NCBI GenBank assembly: GCA_934597725.1
Contig: CAKTSK010000022.1
Coordinates: 1 to 29,953, forward strand
Origin: an uncultured Eubacteriales bacterium
GTDB lineage: Bacteria > Bacillota > Clostridia > Oscillospirales > Oscillospiraceae
Reading direction: 5' to 3'
DNA: 29,953 bases
Program-made: the position numbers and the translations under genes
The notes under the pieces: model-generated
What the model was told of the DNA's origin: nothing
Databases searched by the model: none
What the model saw: only the letters and a program-made list of their open reading frames with translations
Shown here: positions 14,129 through 20,925 of the stretch, piece after piece
Position numbering within the stretch: the stretch's first letter is position 1
Layout of the letters: every line of letters begins with the position of its first letter

Positions 14129-15823
14129 ATGGCGGAAGAAACCATGAGCACCAATTTCATCCACAGCATCATTGAAGAGGAATTACAGCCCGGCGGGCGC
14201 TGTGAGGGGAAGCAGGTCCACACCCGCTTCCCGCCGGAACCCAACGGCTATCTTCATATCGGCCACTGCAAGGCGCTGACCATCGACTTTGGTACGGCAG
14301 AGAAGTACCAGGGCATCTGCAACTTGCGCATGGATGATACCAACCCGGCCAAAGAGGACACCGAGTATGTAGATGCCATTCAGGAGGACATCCACTGGCT
14401 GGGCTTCGACTGGGGAGACCGCTTCTATTACGGCTCGGATTACTTTGAAAAGACCTACGAGCTGGCCCTGGACCTGATCCGCAAGGGTCTGGCCTACGTC
14501 TGTGAGCTGACCCCGGAGGAGTTCCGGGCCTACCGCGGGGACGTCAATACCCCCGCCAAAAGCCCCTGGCGGGACCGTCCCATAGAGGAGAGCCTGGACC
14601 TGTTCCAGCGGATGCGGCAGGGAGAATTCCCCGAGGGCAAGTATACCCTCCGGGCAAAGATCGACCTGGCCTCCGGCAACTTCAATCTGCGCGACCCGGC
14701 CCTGTACCGGATCCGGTATATCGAGCACCACCGGCAGGGGACCAAGTGGTGTATCTTCCCCATGTATGACTTCGCCCACCCCATCCAGGACGCCCTGGAG
14801 GGGATCACCCACTCCCTGTGTTCTCTGGAATATGAGAACCACCGGCCCCTTTATGACTGGGTGGTGGAGCACTGCGACCTGCCCAGCAAGCCCCGGCAGA
14901 TCGAGTTTGCCCGCCTGGGCATCAACTACACGGTCCTGTCCAAGCGGAAGCTGCGGGCGCTGGTAGAGGGCGGCCGGGTCTCCGGCTGGGACGATCCCCG
15001 GATGCCCACCCTCTGCGGCCTGCGCCGCCGGGGCTACACCCCCAAGTCCATCCGTAACTTCTGTGAGCGCATCGGCGTTTCCAAGGTGGATTCCACCGTG
15101 GACTGGGCGTTCCTGGAGTCCTGTCTGCGGGAGGACCTGAACGAGACCGCCCAGCGGGTGATGGCAGTGCTGCACCCCGTAAAGCTGACCATCACCAACT
15201 ACCCGGAAGGGGAGACCGAGCAGATCACCGTGGAAAATAACCCCGTGGACCCTGCGGCAGGGGAGCGTCAGGTCCCCTTCTCCCGCCACCTGTATATCGA
15301 GGCCGACGACTTTATGGAGACTCCGGTCCCCAAGTATAAGCGTCTGGTCCCCGGCGGACAGGAGTGCCGCTTGAAGGGTGCCTATCTGATCCGCTGCACC
15401 GGCTGCGTGAAGGACGAGAACGGACAAGTGGTCGAGGTCCTGTGCGAGTATGACCCGGACTCCCGGGGCGGCAACCCTGCCGACGGCCGGAAGGTCAAGG
15501 GCGCCACCATCCATTGGGTGGAGGCCAACACGGCGGCAGAGGCCGAGGTCCGTCTGTACGACTACCTCTTCTCCGACCCCGCCCCTGACGGCGCCGACCG
15601 GGATTTCCTGGAATGCCTGAATCCCGACAGCCTGCAAGTGCTGACCGGCTGCAAGGTGGAGCAGGGTCTGGCCCAGGCGCCCATGCCCGAGGCGGGCAAG
15701 ACGGCGGTGGCCTATCAGTTCATGCGCCAGGGCTACTTCTGCCTGGACAGCAAAGACGCCGCGCCGGGCCGCCTGGTGTTCAACCGGAGCGTGTCGCTGA
15801 AGGACAGTTTTAAGAAAAAATAA
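14129..15823 (+). CDS. glnS: Glutaminyl-tRNA synthetase
   Basis: Charges tRNAGln with glutamine. The 564 residues match the bacterial GlnRS length (E. coli has about 554). The class I motifs are present: PPEPNGYLHIGHCKAL (HIGH region, about 34-49) and VLSKRKL (KMSKS equivalent). RMDDTNPAKEDTEYVDAIQEDIHWLG-type sequence and YDFAHPIQDALEGITHSLCSLE are Gln/Glu-synthetase hallmarks. The C-terminal half forms the anticodon-binding beta barrels. ATG 14129 has AAGGAG eight bases upstream; a GTG at 14120 overlaps that site and is less likely. Many Firmicutes lack GlnRS and use amidotransferase instead. Its presence is common in Clostridia of this kind and implies direct charging. Confidence 0.97.
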   Translation: MAEETMSTNFIHSIIEEELQPGGRCEGKQVHTRFPPEPNGYLHIGHCKALTIDFGTAEKYQGICNLRMDDTNPAKEDTEYVDAIQEDIHWLGFDWGDRFYYGSDYFEKTYELALDLIRKGLAYVCELTPEEFRAYRGDVNTPAKSPWRDRPIEESLDLFQRMRQGEFPEGKYTLRAKIDLASGNFNLRDPALYRIRYIEHHRQGTKWCIFPMYDFAHPIQDALEGITHSLCSLEYENHRPLYDWVVEHCDLPSKPRQIEFARLGINYTVLSKRKLRALVEGGRVSGWDDPRMPTLCGLRRRGYTPKSIRNFCERIGVSKVDSTVDWAFLESCLREDLNETAQRVMAVLHPVKLTITNYPEGETEQITVENNPVDPAAGERQVPFSRHLYIEADDFMETPVPKYKRLVPGGQECRLKGAYLIRCTGCVKDENGQVVEVLCEYDPDSRGGNPADGRKVKGATIHWVEANTAAEAEVRLYDYLFSDPAPDGADRDFLECLNPDSLQVLTGCKVEQGLAQAPMPEAGKTAVAYQFMRQGYFCLDSKDAAPGRLVFNRSVSLKDSFKKK

Positions 15824-15856
15824 CGACCGATGGGGGAAGTTTAGCAATTTTCGGGA

Positions 15857-15888
15857 AAGAAGGGGAGAGAATGTCCTCTCTTCTTCTT
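15857..15888 (+). terminator. Possible terminator after glnS
   Basis: A 13-bp purine/pyrimidine stem with two G-T pairs (15857-15869 with 15876-15888) closes a 6-nt loop. There is no clean T-run after it, and its 3' arm overlaps the -35 of the next promoter, so termination is uncertain. Confidence 0.35.
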
Positions 15889-15915
15889 GCGAAACTTCTT
15901 GTTTTCTGGTATAAT
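15887..15915 (+). promoter_or_regulatory. Sigma-A promoter of the eight-helix membrane protein
   Basis: TTGCGA (15887-15892) and TATAAT (15910-15915) are 17 bases apart, with TGG directly before the -10 (extended -10). A small C5/G5 hairpin (15934-15938 with 15942-15946) lies in the short leader. Confidence 0.75.
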
Positions 15916-15982
15916 AAAAAGGATCATGCGAGCCCCCCGTTGGGGGAGATCTTTTCCTGGAATTGGGAGTGTTGTCACAATT

Positions 15983-16792
15983 ATGAAGAAAGACGAGATC
16001 AAGACCGGAAGAACCAAGCCGCCGGAGGGAAAGACCCGGGAGCAGTTGGAGGATCGCGCCTTCAACCGGATGCTTCTCTGGCTGGCGGCGGTGGCCGTCG
16101 TGGAAGTGGTCATGGTGCTGATCAACCGCTTCTATCTCCACACCCGTGTCAGCGAGATCGGGATGAAGATGCCGCTGTATTATGTGCTCACGGCCTTCCC
16201 CATTGTGGGCGTGGCGCTGTTTGTGGTGTTTCTGCTGTGGGCAAAGAAGCGGTATCAGGAGGACAGCGGAAAGGATGGATTCCTGCAGCTGGTCCTGTCC
16301 TTTGGCTTCCTGGCCATGGGTGTCTTTGGGTTTGTGATGCGGAACCTGTCCGCAGCCACCTCTCCGGCCGTCCTGGCAGTGATCCCCGGCATCGGGGTCC
16401 TGATCATGCTGTACTATCTCTACCAGAGAGAGTTCCTGGGGTCCGCCATCGTAGGCGCTCTGGGCCTGCTGGGTCTGTGGGTCTATCGGACCTTCACCGC
16501 AGGGACGCTCTACTACGTCTACCTGGCCTTCACGGTGGTCGTGGCCCTGGTCGGGATCGTGCTGGCGGTGAAGCTGAAGGAGACCAAAGGCGTGTGGAAG
16601 CACAAGGAAAAGGAGTGGACGGTGCTGCAGCCCGACGCTTCTTACCTGTCCTACTATCTGACGGTGGCCGTTACGGTGATCCTGCTGATCCTGCCCCTGG
16701 CCCTGGGCGCTGCCGTGGCATACTATGCCATCTGGGTCATGGCAGCCTGGCTGTTTATTCTGGCCGTCTACTTTACTTCTAAGCTGATGTAA
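15983..16792 (+). CDS. Polytopic membrane protein, about eight helices, unknown function
   Basis: A 269-residue protein with a polar Lys/Glu-rich head (1-28) and then about eight hydrophobic segments that fill the rest. Segments are visible at about 29-47, 60-82, 96-115, 120-140, 147-160, 165-188, 210-232 and 236-262. A charged loop (about 189-208, KETKGVWKHKEKEWT) separates the last two. No family was recognised. ATG 15983 is 13 bases after GGGAG. An in-frame ATG at 15926 would begin almost at the transcription start and lacks a ribosome site, so it is less likely. It is a single-gene unit with its own promoter and a strong shared terminator. Confidence 0.8.
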   Translation: MKKDEIKTGRTKPPEGKTREQLEDRAFNRMLLWLAAVAVVEVVMVLINRFYLHTRVSEIGMKMPLYYVLTAFPIVGVALFVVFLLWAKKRYQEDSGKDGFLQLVLSFGFLAMGVFGFVMRNLSAATSPAVLAVIPGIGVLIMLYYLYQREFLGSAIVGALGLLGLWVYRTFTAGTLYYVYLAFTVVVALVGIVLAVKLKETKGVWKHKEKEWTVLQPDASYLSYYLTVAVTVILLILPLALGAAVAYYAIWVMAAWLFILAVYFTSKLM

Positions 16793-16813
16793 CGCGGAAG
16801 CATTCCGTGAACC

Positions 16814-16857
16814 AAAAAGGACCTGACGAATCAAATGCTCGTCAGGTCCTTTTTTTC
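16814..16857. terminator. Bidirectional terminator between the membrane protein and thiN
   Basis: A perfect 16-bp stem (16814-16829 with 16839-16854) has a 9-nt loop and T-runs on both strands. The thiN stop codon (16831-16833) lies in the loop, so one arm also encodes the last residues of ThiN. Confidence 0.92.
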
Positions 16858-17472
16858 TTGTTCCCAGCAGACCAGCAGGCACCCGTCGGTCACCTGGATC
16901 TCTACCGGTTCCCCCTGAAAATGGTTGCTGACCCCCAGGGGAAAGAACGGGGAGAGGGGCGCGTGCTCTAAGGGATACTGAGCGCCCCGGATCGAGACCC
17001 CCTGGGCTTCCGGCCCCAGACAGAACAGGGAAAAGATCCCCTCCGCCCGGGCGGGCAGCGTCAGCCGGTCGTTCCAGAGGGCGGTGGAGACATAGGTCTC
17101 GTCGTAAAGATAGCCTCTGGCCCCCCGCTGGGCCAGATAGGCCAGGGCTTGCAGGTTGGCCAGCGTGTGGTCCATCCGTCCGCCGGTGCCCCCGTAGAGG
17201 TGAAAGGTCCGATACCCCTGGTCCAGGCCGTATTTTATGGCGAGCATGGTGTCGGTGTCGTCTTTTTCCACGGGAAAGGTGTGGCGGGGCACGTCCGCCG
17301 GCAGGTCAGCGAGGGAGTCGAAGTCCCCCAGCAGCAGGTCCGGGACGATGCCGGCGGCCCGGCAATGGCGATAGCCGCCGTCTGCCGCCAGGATCAGGTC
17401 GCCGGGAGCGGGCCGGGAAGACAGACCGAAAAACGGCCCGGCGCCGAAGATGAAGCAAGCAGGTCGGGACAT
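16831..17472 (-). CDS. thiN: Thiamine pyrophosphokinase
   Basis: Transfers pyrophosphate from ATP to thiamine, making the cofactor TPP in one step; used to salvage thiamine. The 213 residues match the ThiN length. Motifs in order: AADGG (29-33), LLGDFDS (47-53), EKDDTD (69-74, metal/ATP site) and GGTGGRMDH (94-102). The C-terminal thiamine-binding beta domain contains GVSNHF. The ribosome site is AGGAGGGG. The last codons lie inside the shared terminator stem, an economical overlap. The gene stands alone on the minus strand and diverges from the HAD hydrolase gene. No TPP riboswitch is visible in its short upstream region. Confidence 0.95.
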   Translation of the reverse strand: MSRPACFIFGAGPFFGLSSRPAPGDLILAADGGYRHCRAAGIVPDLLLGDFDSLADLPADVPRHTFPVEKDDTDTMLAIKYGLDQGYRTFHLYGGTGGRMDHTLANLQALAYLAQRGARGYLYDETYVSTALWNDRLTLPARAEGIFSLFCLGPEAQGVSIRGAQYPLEHAPLSPFFPLGVSNHFQGEPVEIQVTDGCLLVCWEQEKKDLTSI

Positions 17473-17504
17473 GACGGTCCCCTCCTTTTCTGGGTGTTTT
17501 TCTC

Positions 17505-17513
17505 ATCATACCA
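17505..17513 (-). promoter_or_regulatory. Extended -10 promoter of thiN
   Basis: On the minus strand TGG (17513-17511) precedes TATGAT (17510-17505), 33 bases before the thiN start codon. The -35 region is poor, which an extended -10 can tolerate. Confidence 0.5.
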
Positions 17514-17526
17514 CGTTCCGGCGGCC

Positions 17527-17555
17527 TTGACCAGAGGGCGTTTTTTTGTTAGACT
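17527..17555 (+). promoter_or_regulatory. Promoter of the HAD hydrolase gene
   Basis: TTGACC (17527-17532) and TAGACT (17550-17555) are 17 bases apart. The pair sits between an inverted repeat GCGGCC/GGCCGC (17521-17526 and 17559-17564), which may be a chance GC palindrome or an operator. Confidence 0.5.
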
Positions 17556-17584
17556 AAAGGCCGCAAAAAAAGGAGGGAACGCCA

Positions 17585-18235
17585 ATGATTCGAGGGGCGA
17601 TCTTTGATGCCGACGGGACGCTGCTGGATTCGATGGGCATGTGGGATACGGTGGGGGTGCGCTATCTGCGCAGCCTGGGCATCGAGCCGGCGCCGGGGCT
17701 GCGTCAGATCCTGTTTCCCATGAGCCTGGCCCAGTGCGCCGCCTATTTGAAGGACCGCTATGGGCTGTCCGCTGCCTGCCAGGAGATCGAGGCGGGCATC
17801 AACCAGACCATTGCGATGTTTTACCAGACCCAGGTGAAGGAAAAGGCCGGGGCCACGGCCTTTCTCCAGGCCCTGCGCCGTCAGGGGGTGGCCACCTATC
17901 TGGCCACCGCCACCGACCGAAGGGTGATCACCCAGGGGCTGGACCGAACGGGGCTGCTGCCCCTGCTGGACGGGGTGGTCACCTGCGGCGACCTGGGCGT
18001 GGACAAAAACACCCCCGCCATTTTCAACTATGCCCGGGACCAGATGGGGACAAAGACCCAGGAGACCTGGGTCTTTGAAGACGCAGTCCACGCCGCCCGC
18101 ACGGCTTACGCCGCAGGGTATCGGGTGGCGGGGGTGGCAGACCCTTACAGCGACCAGGAGGCCCTGAAAGCTGCCTGCCACATCTATCTGCCCGACCTGA
18201 CGGACTTTTCCGGGTTTTATGCCCAAGCAAAATAA
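17585..18235 (+). CDS. HAD-superfamily hydrolase (phosphatase/phosphoglycomutase-like)
   Basis: A 216-residue HAD phosphohydrolase, probably acting on a small phosphorylated metabolite in the cytosol. Catalytic motif I is FDADGTLLDS (7-16, Asp8 nucleophile and Asp10). Motif II is in YLATATD (104-110). The conserved Lys is in GVDKNTP (Lys140), and motif III/IV is VFEDAVHA (162-169, Glu164/Asp165). The helical cap inserted after motif I (about 17-85) makes it the C1 type, like beta-phosphoglucomutase or phosphoglycolate phosphatase. The substrate cannot be assigned. A strong AGGAGGG site precedes the ATG. It diverges from thiN across 112 bases and has no downstream partner. Confidence 0.9.
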   Translation: MIRGAIFDADGTLLDSMGMWDTVGVRYLRSLGIEPAPGLRQILFPMSLAQCAAYLKDRYGLSAACQEIEAGINQTIAMFYQTQVKEKAGATAFLQALRRQGVATYLATATDRRVITQGLDRTGLLPLLDGVVTCGDLGVDKNTPAIFNYARDQMGTKTQETWVFEDAVHAARTAYAAGYRVAGVADPYSDQEALKAACHIYLPDLTDFSGFYAQAK

Positions 18236-18343
18236 CGACAGACGGCGCACGGTGTCCTCGTTGTCGTAGGTCGCCGGATGACAGGGCACACTGCATTGCC
18301 AGAGGCCATAGTCCCCCTGGGGGTAGAACAGCTGTGCCTTGTC

Positions 18344-18561
18344 AAAACCGGCCAACTGAAAAAGTCCATCGGCACGGTGTCCCAGAAGGTGCTGACGGCT
18401 CAGCTCCGGGACATGGAGAAGAAGGGGCTGGTCACCGGAACGGTCTATGCCGAGGTGCCGCCGCGGGTGGAGTACACCCTCACCGAGACCGGCTATAGCC
18501 TGAAGCCGATCCTGGGCGCCATGTGGGTCTGGGGGACAGACTATCAGGCCAAGAACGAGGG
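18344..18561 (+). pseudogene. Truncated HxlR-family transcriptional regulator
   Basis: The frame reads KTGQLKKSIGTVSQKVLTAQ, then a recognition-helix/wing section that includes VEYTLTETGYSLKPIL and ends WGTDYQAKN. That is the C-terminal two thirds of an HxlR winged-helix regulator. The usual N-terminus, with the Cys and the 'GGKWK' helix (about 30-35 residues), is missing. Sequence left of 18344 does not continue the family in any plus frame. The natural stop is also lost, since the frame runs on to 18967 into unrelated DNA. No ribosome site precedes the remnant. It is therefore a decayed gene. Confidence 0.7.
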
Positions 18562-18682
18562 CGTTTTTTTGACGAGGGCGGTTCTGGCAGCTAATCAAGG
18601 GGAGGGCAGCTTCCCTGCACGGCGGCTCTCGCAGAAAAGCGCTGAACGTCTCCCGGACAGCGTGATCATACAACCTGAAACC

Positions 18683-18739
18683 CAAAAACGCTTCCCGCCC
18701 CAAACCAGTGAAAGATCGCCGGTTTGGGGCGGGAAGCGT
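18683..18739 (-). terminator. Long 19-bp inverted repeat, terminator-like on the minus strand
   Basis: Bases 18688-18706 pair perfectly with 18721-18739 around a 14-nt loop. On the minus strand the stem is followed by GTTTTTGGG (the A-run at 18684-18688), as in an intrinsic terminator. The lysozyme gene already has a terminator closer to its end, so this may be a second-line stop, a relic of a lost minus-strand gene, or a mobile-element remnant. Confidence 0.55.
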
Positions 18740-18810
18740 CTTAGCACAGCGGGGGAGCGCGCAGGCAGGACACGGCGGACGGGAGGGCAAACAGTCTCCC
18801 CAATGCCTGC

Positions 18811-18849
18811 AAAGCACAAGAAAGGACCAGAGCAAGCTCTGGTCCTTTC
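18811..18849 (-). terminator. Intrinsic terminator of the lysozyme operon
   Basis: A 14-bp perfect stem (18820-18833 with 18836-18849) has a very tight loop. It lies 19 bases beyond the lysozyme stop on the minus strand and is followed there by a T-rich tract. Confidence 0.8.
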
Positions 18850-18867
18850 AGGATGGATCGCGATAGA

Positions 18868-20319
18868 TCAGACCACAACGGGGACCAGGTGGATGTTCAT
18901 ATCCACGTTGCCCTCGATCCCCGGCACTTTTCCGGTGCCGGAGTATTGCCATATAGCGAAGTCATAGTAGAAGGTCGGTGTCCGGTTGTACTGAGCCAGC
19001 CAGAGGGGATAGTCCACCAGCTTGCGCAGGTCGAAGTGCAGATAGAAATAGCTGAGATTGGAATAGACCATGCTCTGGTAGCCGGCGGCTTCCACTGTTT
19101 CGCAGAAGGACACGGCGCACTTGGTCAGCATCTCGTCCGAGAGCCCGTCGGTACGGGGGTTCAGGCTGCTGTCATAGGGCTCCCAGTCAAAGACGATGGG
19201 ATAGGTGAGGTCATACCCCTGGAGCAGATCCATGCAGAATTCTGCCTCCTCGGCGGCCTCCTCCTCGGTGATGGCCTGAGAGAAGAAGTAGACGCCCACT
19301 TCAATGCCCTGCTCCAGGGCCCCCTGGATGTTGTTCATGAAGTAGTTGTCCATGACGATCCGGCCGGTGCCGTAGCCCCGGTAGCCCAGGCGGATGATGG
19401 CGAACTCCACCCCGGCGTCCTTGACCTGGGCCCAGTCGATGTTCCCCTGATAGCGGGAGACGTCGATGCCGATCTTGGAGGTATGGGTGTCGCTCTCATA
19501 GGTCAGATAGCCGTTTTCATTGGGCTGGAACAGGGAAGAGGTGTAGGCCCGCTTGGGCATGTCCTCGACCACATAGACCTTCTTTCCGCCAAAGTAGAAA
19601 TAATCTCCCGACGGCGGCGGCGTGGGCGTCTCCGGCTCGGTCGGCGGGGTCTCCGGTTCGCTGGGATTTTCCGGCGGCGTGGGCTCTTCCGGCGTAACGG
19701 GCGGGGTTTCCGGCTCCTGGGGGACCTCCGGCAGGGCGTTGCGGAGGTCATAGATCCGCCAGATGACGGCGGTGATCTCTGCCCGGGAAATATTGCTCTG
19801 GGGACGGAAGAGGTTCTGGCCGGTCCCATCCTGGGAGCCCTGGACGATCCCGTGATCGTAGAGGATGAGGGCTGCCTCGTCGTCGGTGTCTGCAAAGGGA
19901 GAGGGGGTCTGGCTGGTGCGGGAGAGCTCCAGCGCCCGGACGGCGATCTCTGCGATTTGCAGGCGGTTGATGGGGTCGTCCAGGGAGAGGGACAGACCGC
20001 TGGGGAGAATGCCCTTCTGCTGGGCCAGATAGTAATATCCGCTGGCCCAATGGTGGCTGATGGGTTTCTGCTCCTCCTGGCCCGAGGCCAGCAGCAGGAA
20101 TTTCAGGGCTTGCCCAAAGGTCACCGTGCCCTTGGGAGAAAAGGTGGTGTCGGTGGTGCCGTTGACGGCGCCGGCTGCATACAGGTCTGTTACATAGTCG
20201 TAGTACCAGTCGTCCGGGGAGACGTCGGAGAAGGGGAGCGTCCCCGCTGCGGCCGCAGGCAGCGCCAGGGAGAGCAGCAGGACAACGGAAAGGAGCAGGG
20301 AACAAATTTTCTGTCTCAT
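18868..20319 (-). CDS. Secreted SLH-domain GH25 lysozyme (muramidase)
   Basis: Probably cleaves the glycan backbone of peptidoglycan while anchored to the wall. The 483 residues begin with a signal peptide (basic start, hydrophobic 7-20, cleavage near AAAAG at 22-26). Three S-layer-homology repeats follow (about 27-80, 86-135 and 140-193; FSDVSPDDWYYDYV is the first, and the second and third are weaker). A Pro/Glu/Thr linker spans 196-238, then a small lead-in. The GH25 domain starts near 283 with IGIDVSRYQGNIDW (Asp286). The catalytic pair sits in PIVFDWEPYD (Asp378, Glu380). The C-terminus has the family's WQYSGTGKVPGIEGNVDMN. The AGAGG site is nine bases upstream. It is the last gene of a three-gene minus-strand operon, 27 bases after the preceding stop. 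Confidence 0.93.
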   Translation of the reverse strand: MRQKICSLLLSVVLLLSLALPAAAAGTLPFSDVSPDDWYYDYVTDLYAAGAVNGTTDTTFSPKGTVTFGQALKFLLLASGQEEQKPISHHWASGYYYLAQQKGILPSGLSLSLDDPINRLQIAEIAVRALELSRTSQTPSPFADTDDEAALILYDHGIVQGSQDGTGQNLFRPQSNISRAEITAVIWRIYDLRNALPEVPQEPETPPVTPEEPTPPENPSEPETPPTEPETPTPPPSGDYFYFGGKKVYVVEDMPKRAYTSSLFQPNENGYLTYESDTHTSKIGIDVSRYQGNIDWAQVKDAGVEFAIIRLGYRGYGTGRIVMDNYFMNNIQGALEQGIEVGVYFFSQAITEEEAAEEAEFCMDLLQGYDLTYPIVFDWEPYDSSLNPRTDGLSDEMLTKCAVSFCETVEAAGYQSMVYSNLSYFYLHFDLRKLVDYPLWLAQYNRTPTFYYDFAIWQYSGTGKVPGIEGNVDMNIHLVPVVV

Positions 20320-20346
20320 GGGAAAAACCTCTTGTTCTTTGTAAGT

Positions 20347-20895
20347 TCAGGAAAGGTGGCGGGGAAAGAGCTTGGGCCGCAGGCGCAGAACATACAGGTT
20401 GCTCAGCCGCCCCAGCAGGATGTCATAGAGCAGGAAGCACACATTGCCCAGGACCAGGAAGCCGGCCAGCAGGACCGCCGGCCCGACGGGTCCGCCCTCC
20501 TCCACCAAGGGCAGCCCCAGCACGAAGACGGTCAGCAGCCCGATGACCACCAGGGAAAGGTTGAACAGCAAAAACTTGACCACCCCCCGCAGCGGTTTCT
20601 TGTTCAGGTGCTGGAGCCGGGGCCGCAGCAAGGGATACCAGCCAAAGAGAAAGACGAAAAAGAGCGCGGCTTCCTTGTCCGGGGCCAGGAGCAGGCTCAG
20701 CAGAGAGACCACCCCGTAAACCAGCAGCCCGGCTTTGGCGCCCAGCTCCCACAGGACCGGGATCAAGAAGGCGCCGGCCAGGGCAGGGCAGAGGTAGGTG
20801 GTGGCGGGGATCATGGTCCCCAGCAGCAGGATGGCGGCCATCAGCGCGGCCAGGACGCCGCACAGGGCCACGCGGAAGCTCAGACGTTGGCGCAT
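20347..20895 (-). CDS. Small integral membrane protein, ECF S-component-like, function unknown
   Basis: A 182-residue protein with about five hydrophobic segments (roughly 8-28, 33-50, 53-72, 76-90 and 105-128, plus a further one near 140-160). The start RVALCGVLAALMAAILLLG and the glycine/alanine-rich helices recall substrate-binding (S) components of energy-coupling-factor transporters. No substrate motif is readable and no EcfA or EcfT gene is nearby, so this is only a resemblance. The ribosome site GGAGGTGA is excellent. It lies between the AI-2E permease gene (30 bases upstream) and the lysozyme gene, so all three are probably co-transcribed. A role in envelope physiology is an inference from context. 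Confidence 0.8.
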   Translation of the reverse strand: MRQRLSFRVALCGVLAALMAAILLLGTMIPATTYLCPALAGAFLIPVLWELGAKAGLLVYGVVSLLSLLLAPDKEAALFFVFLFGWYPLLRPRLQHLNKKPLRGVVKFLLFNLSLVVIGLLTVFVLGLPLVEEGGPVGPAVLLAGFLVLGNVCFLLYDILLGRLSNLYVLRLRPKLFPRHLS

Positions 20896-20925
20896 AAAAC
20901 TTCACCTCCAGAAGGGACGGGAAAC

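Larger units (their letters stand above)
18236..18867. other. Degraded intergenic region, no intact gene
   Basis: Between the HAD gene and the lysozyme gene there is no intact gene. It holds, in order, a protein-like minus-strand fragment (about 18236-18367), the HxlR remnant, a 19-bp inverted repeat (18688-18739) and the lysozyme terminator (18811-18849). I see nothing recognisable in 18562-18687 or 18740-18810. Confidence 0.6.

Noticed and set aside
14183..16882. 899-residue open frame on the minus strand opposite glnS and the membrane protein
   Set aside because: Low-complexity His/Gln/Gly translation spans two real genes and their promoters; no ribosome site. Shadow.
18278..18967. Full-length 229-residue regulator gene
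   Set aside because: Only residues matching 18344-18561 resemble HxlR. The head is unrelated, the tail crosses two terminators, and there is no ribosome site.
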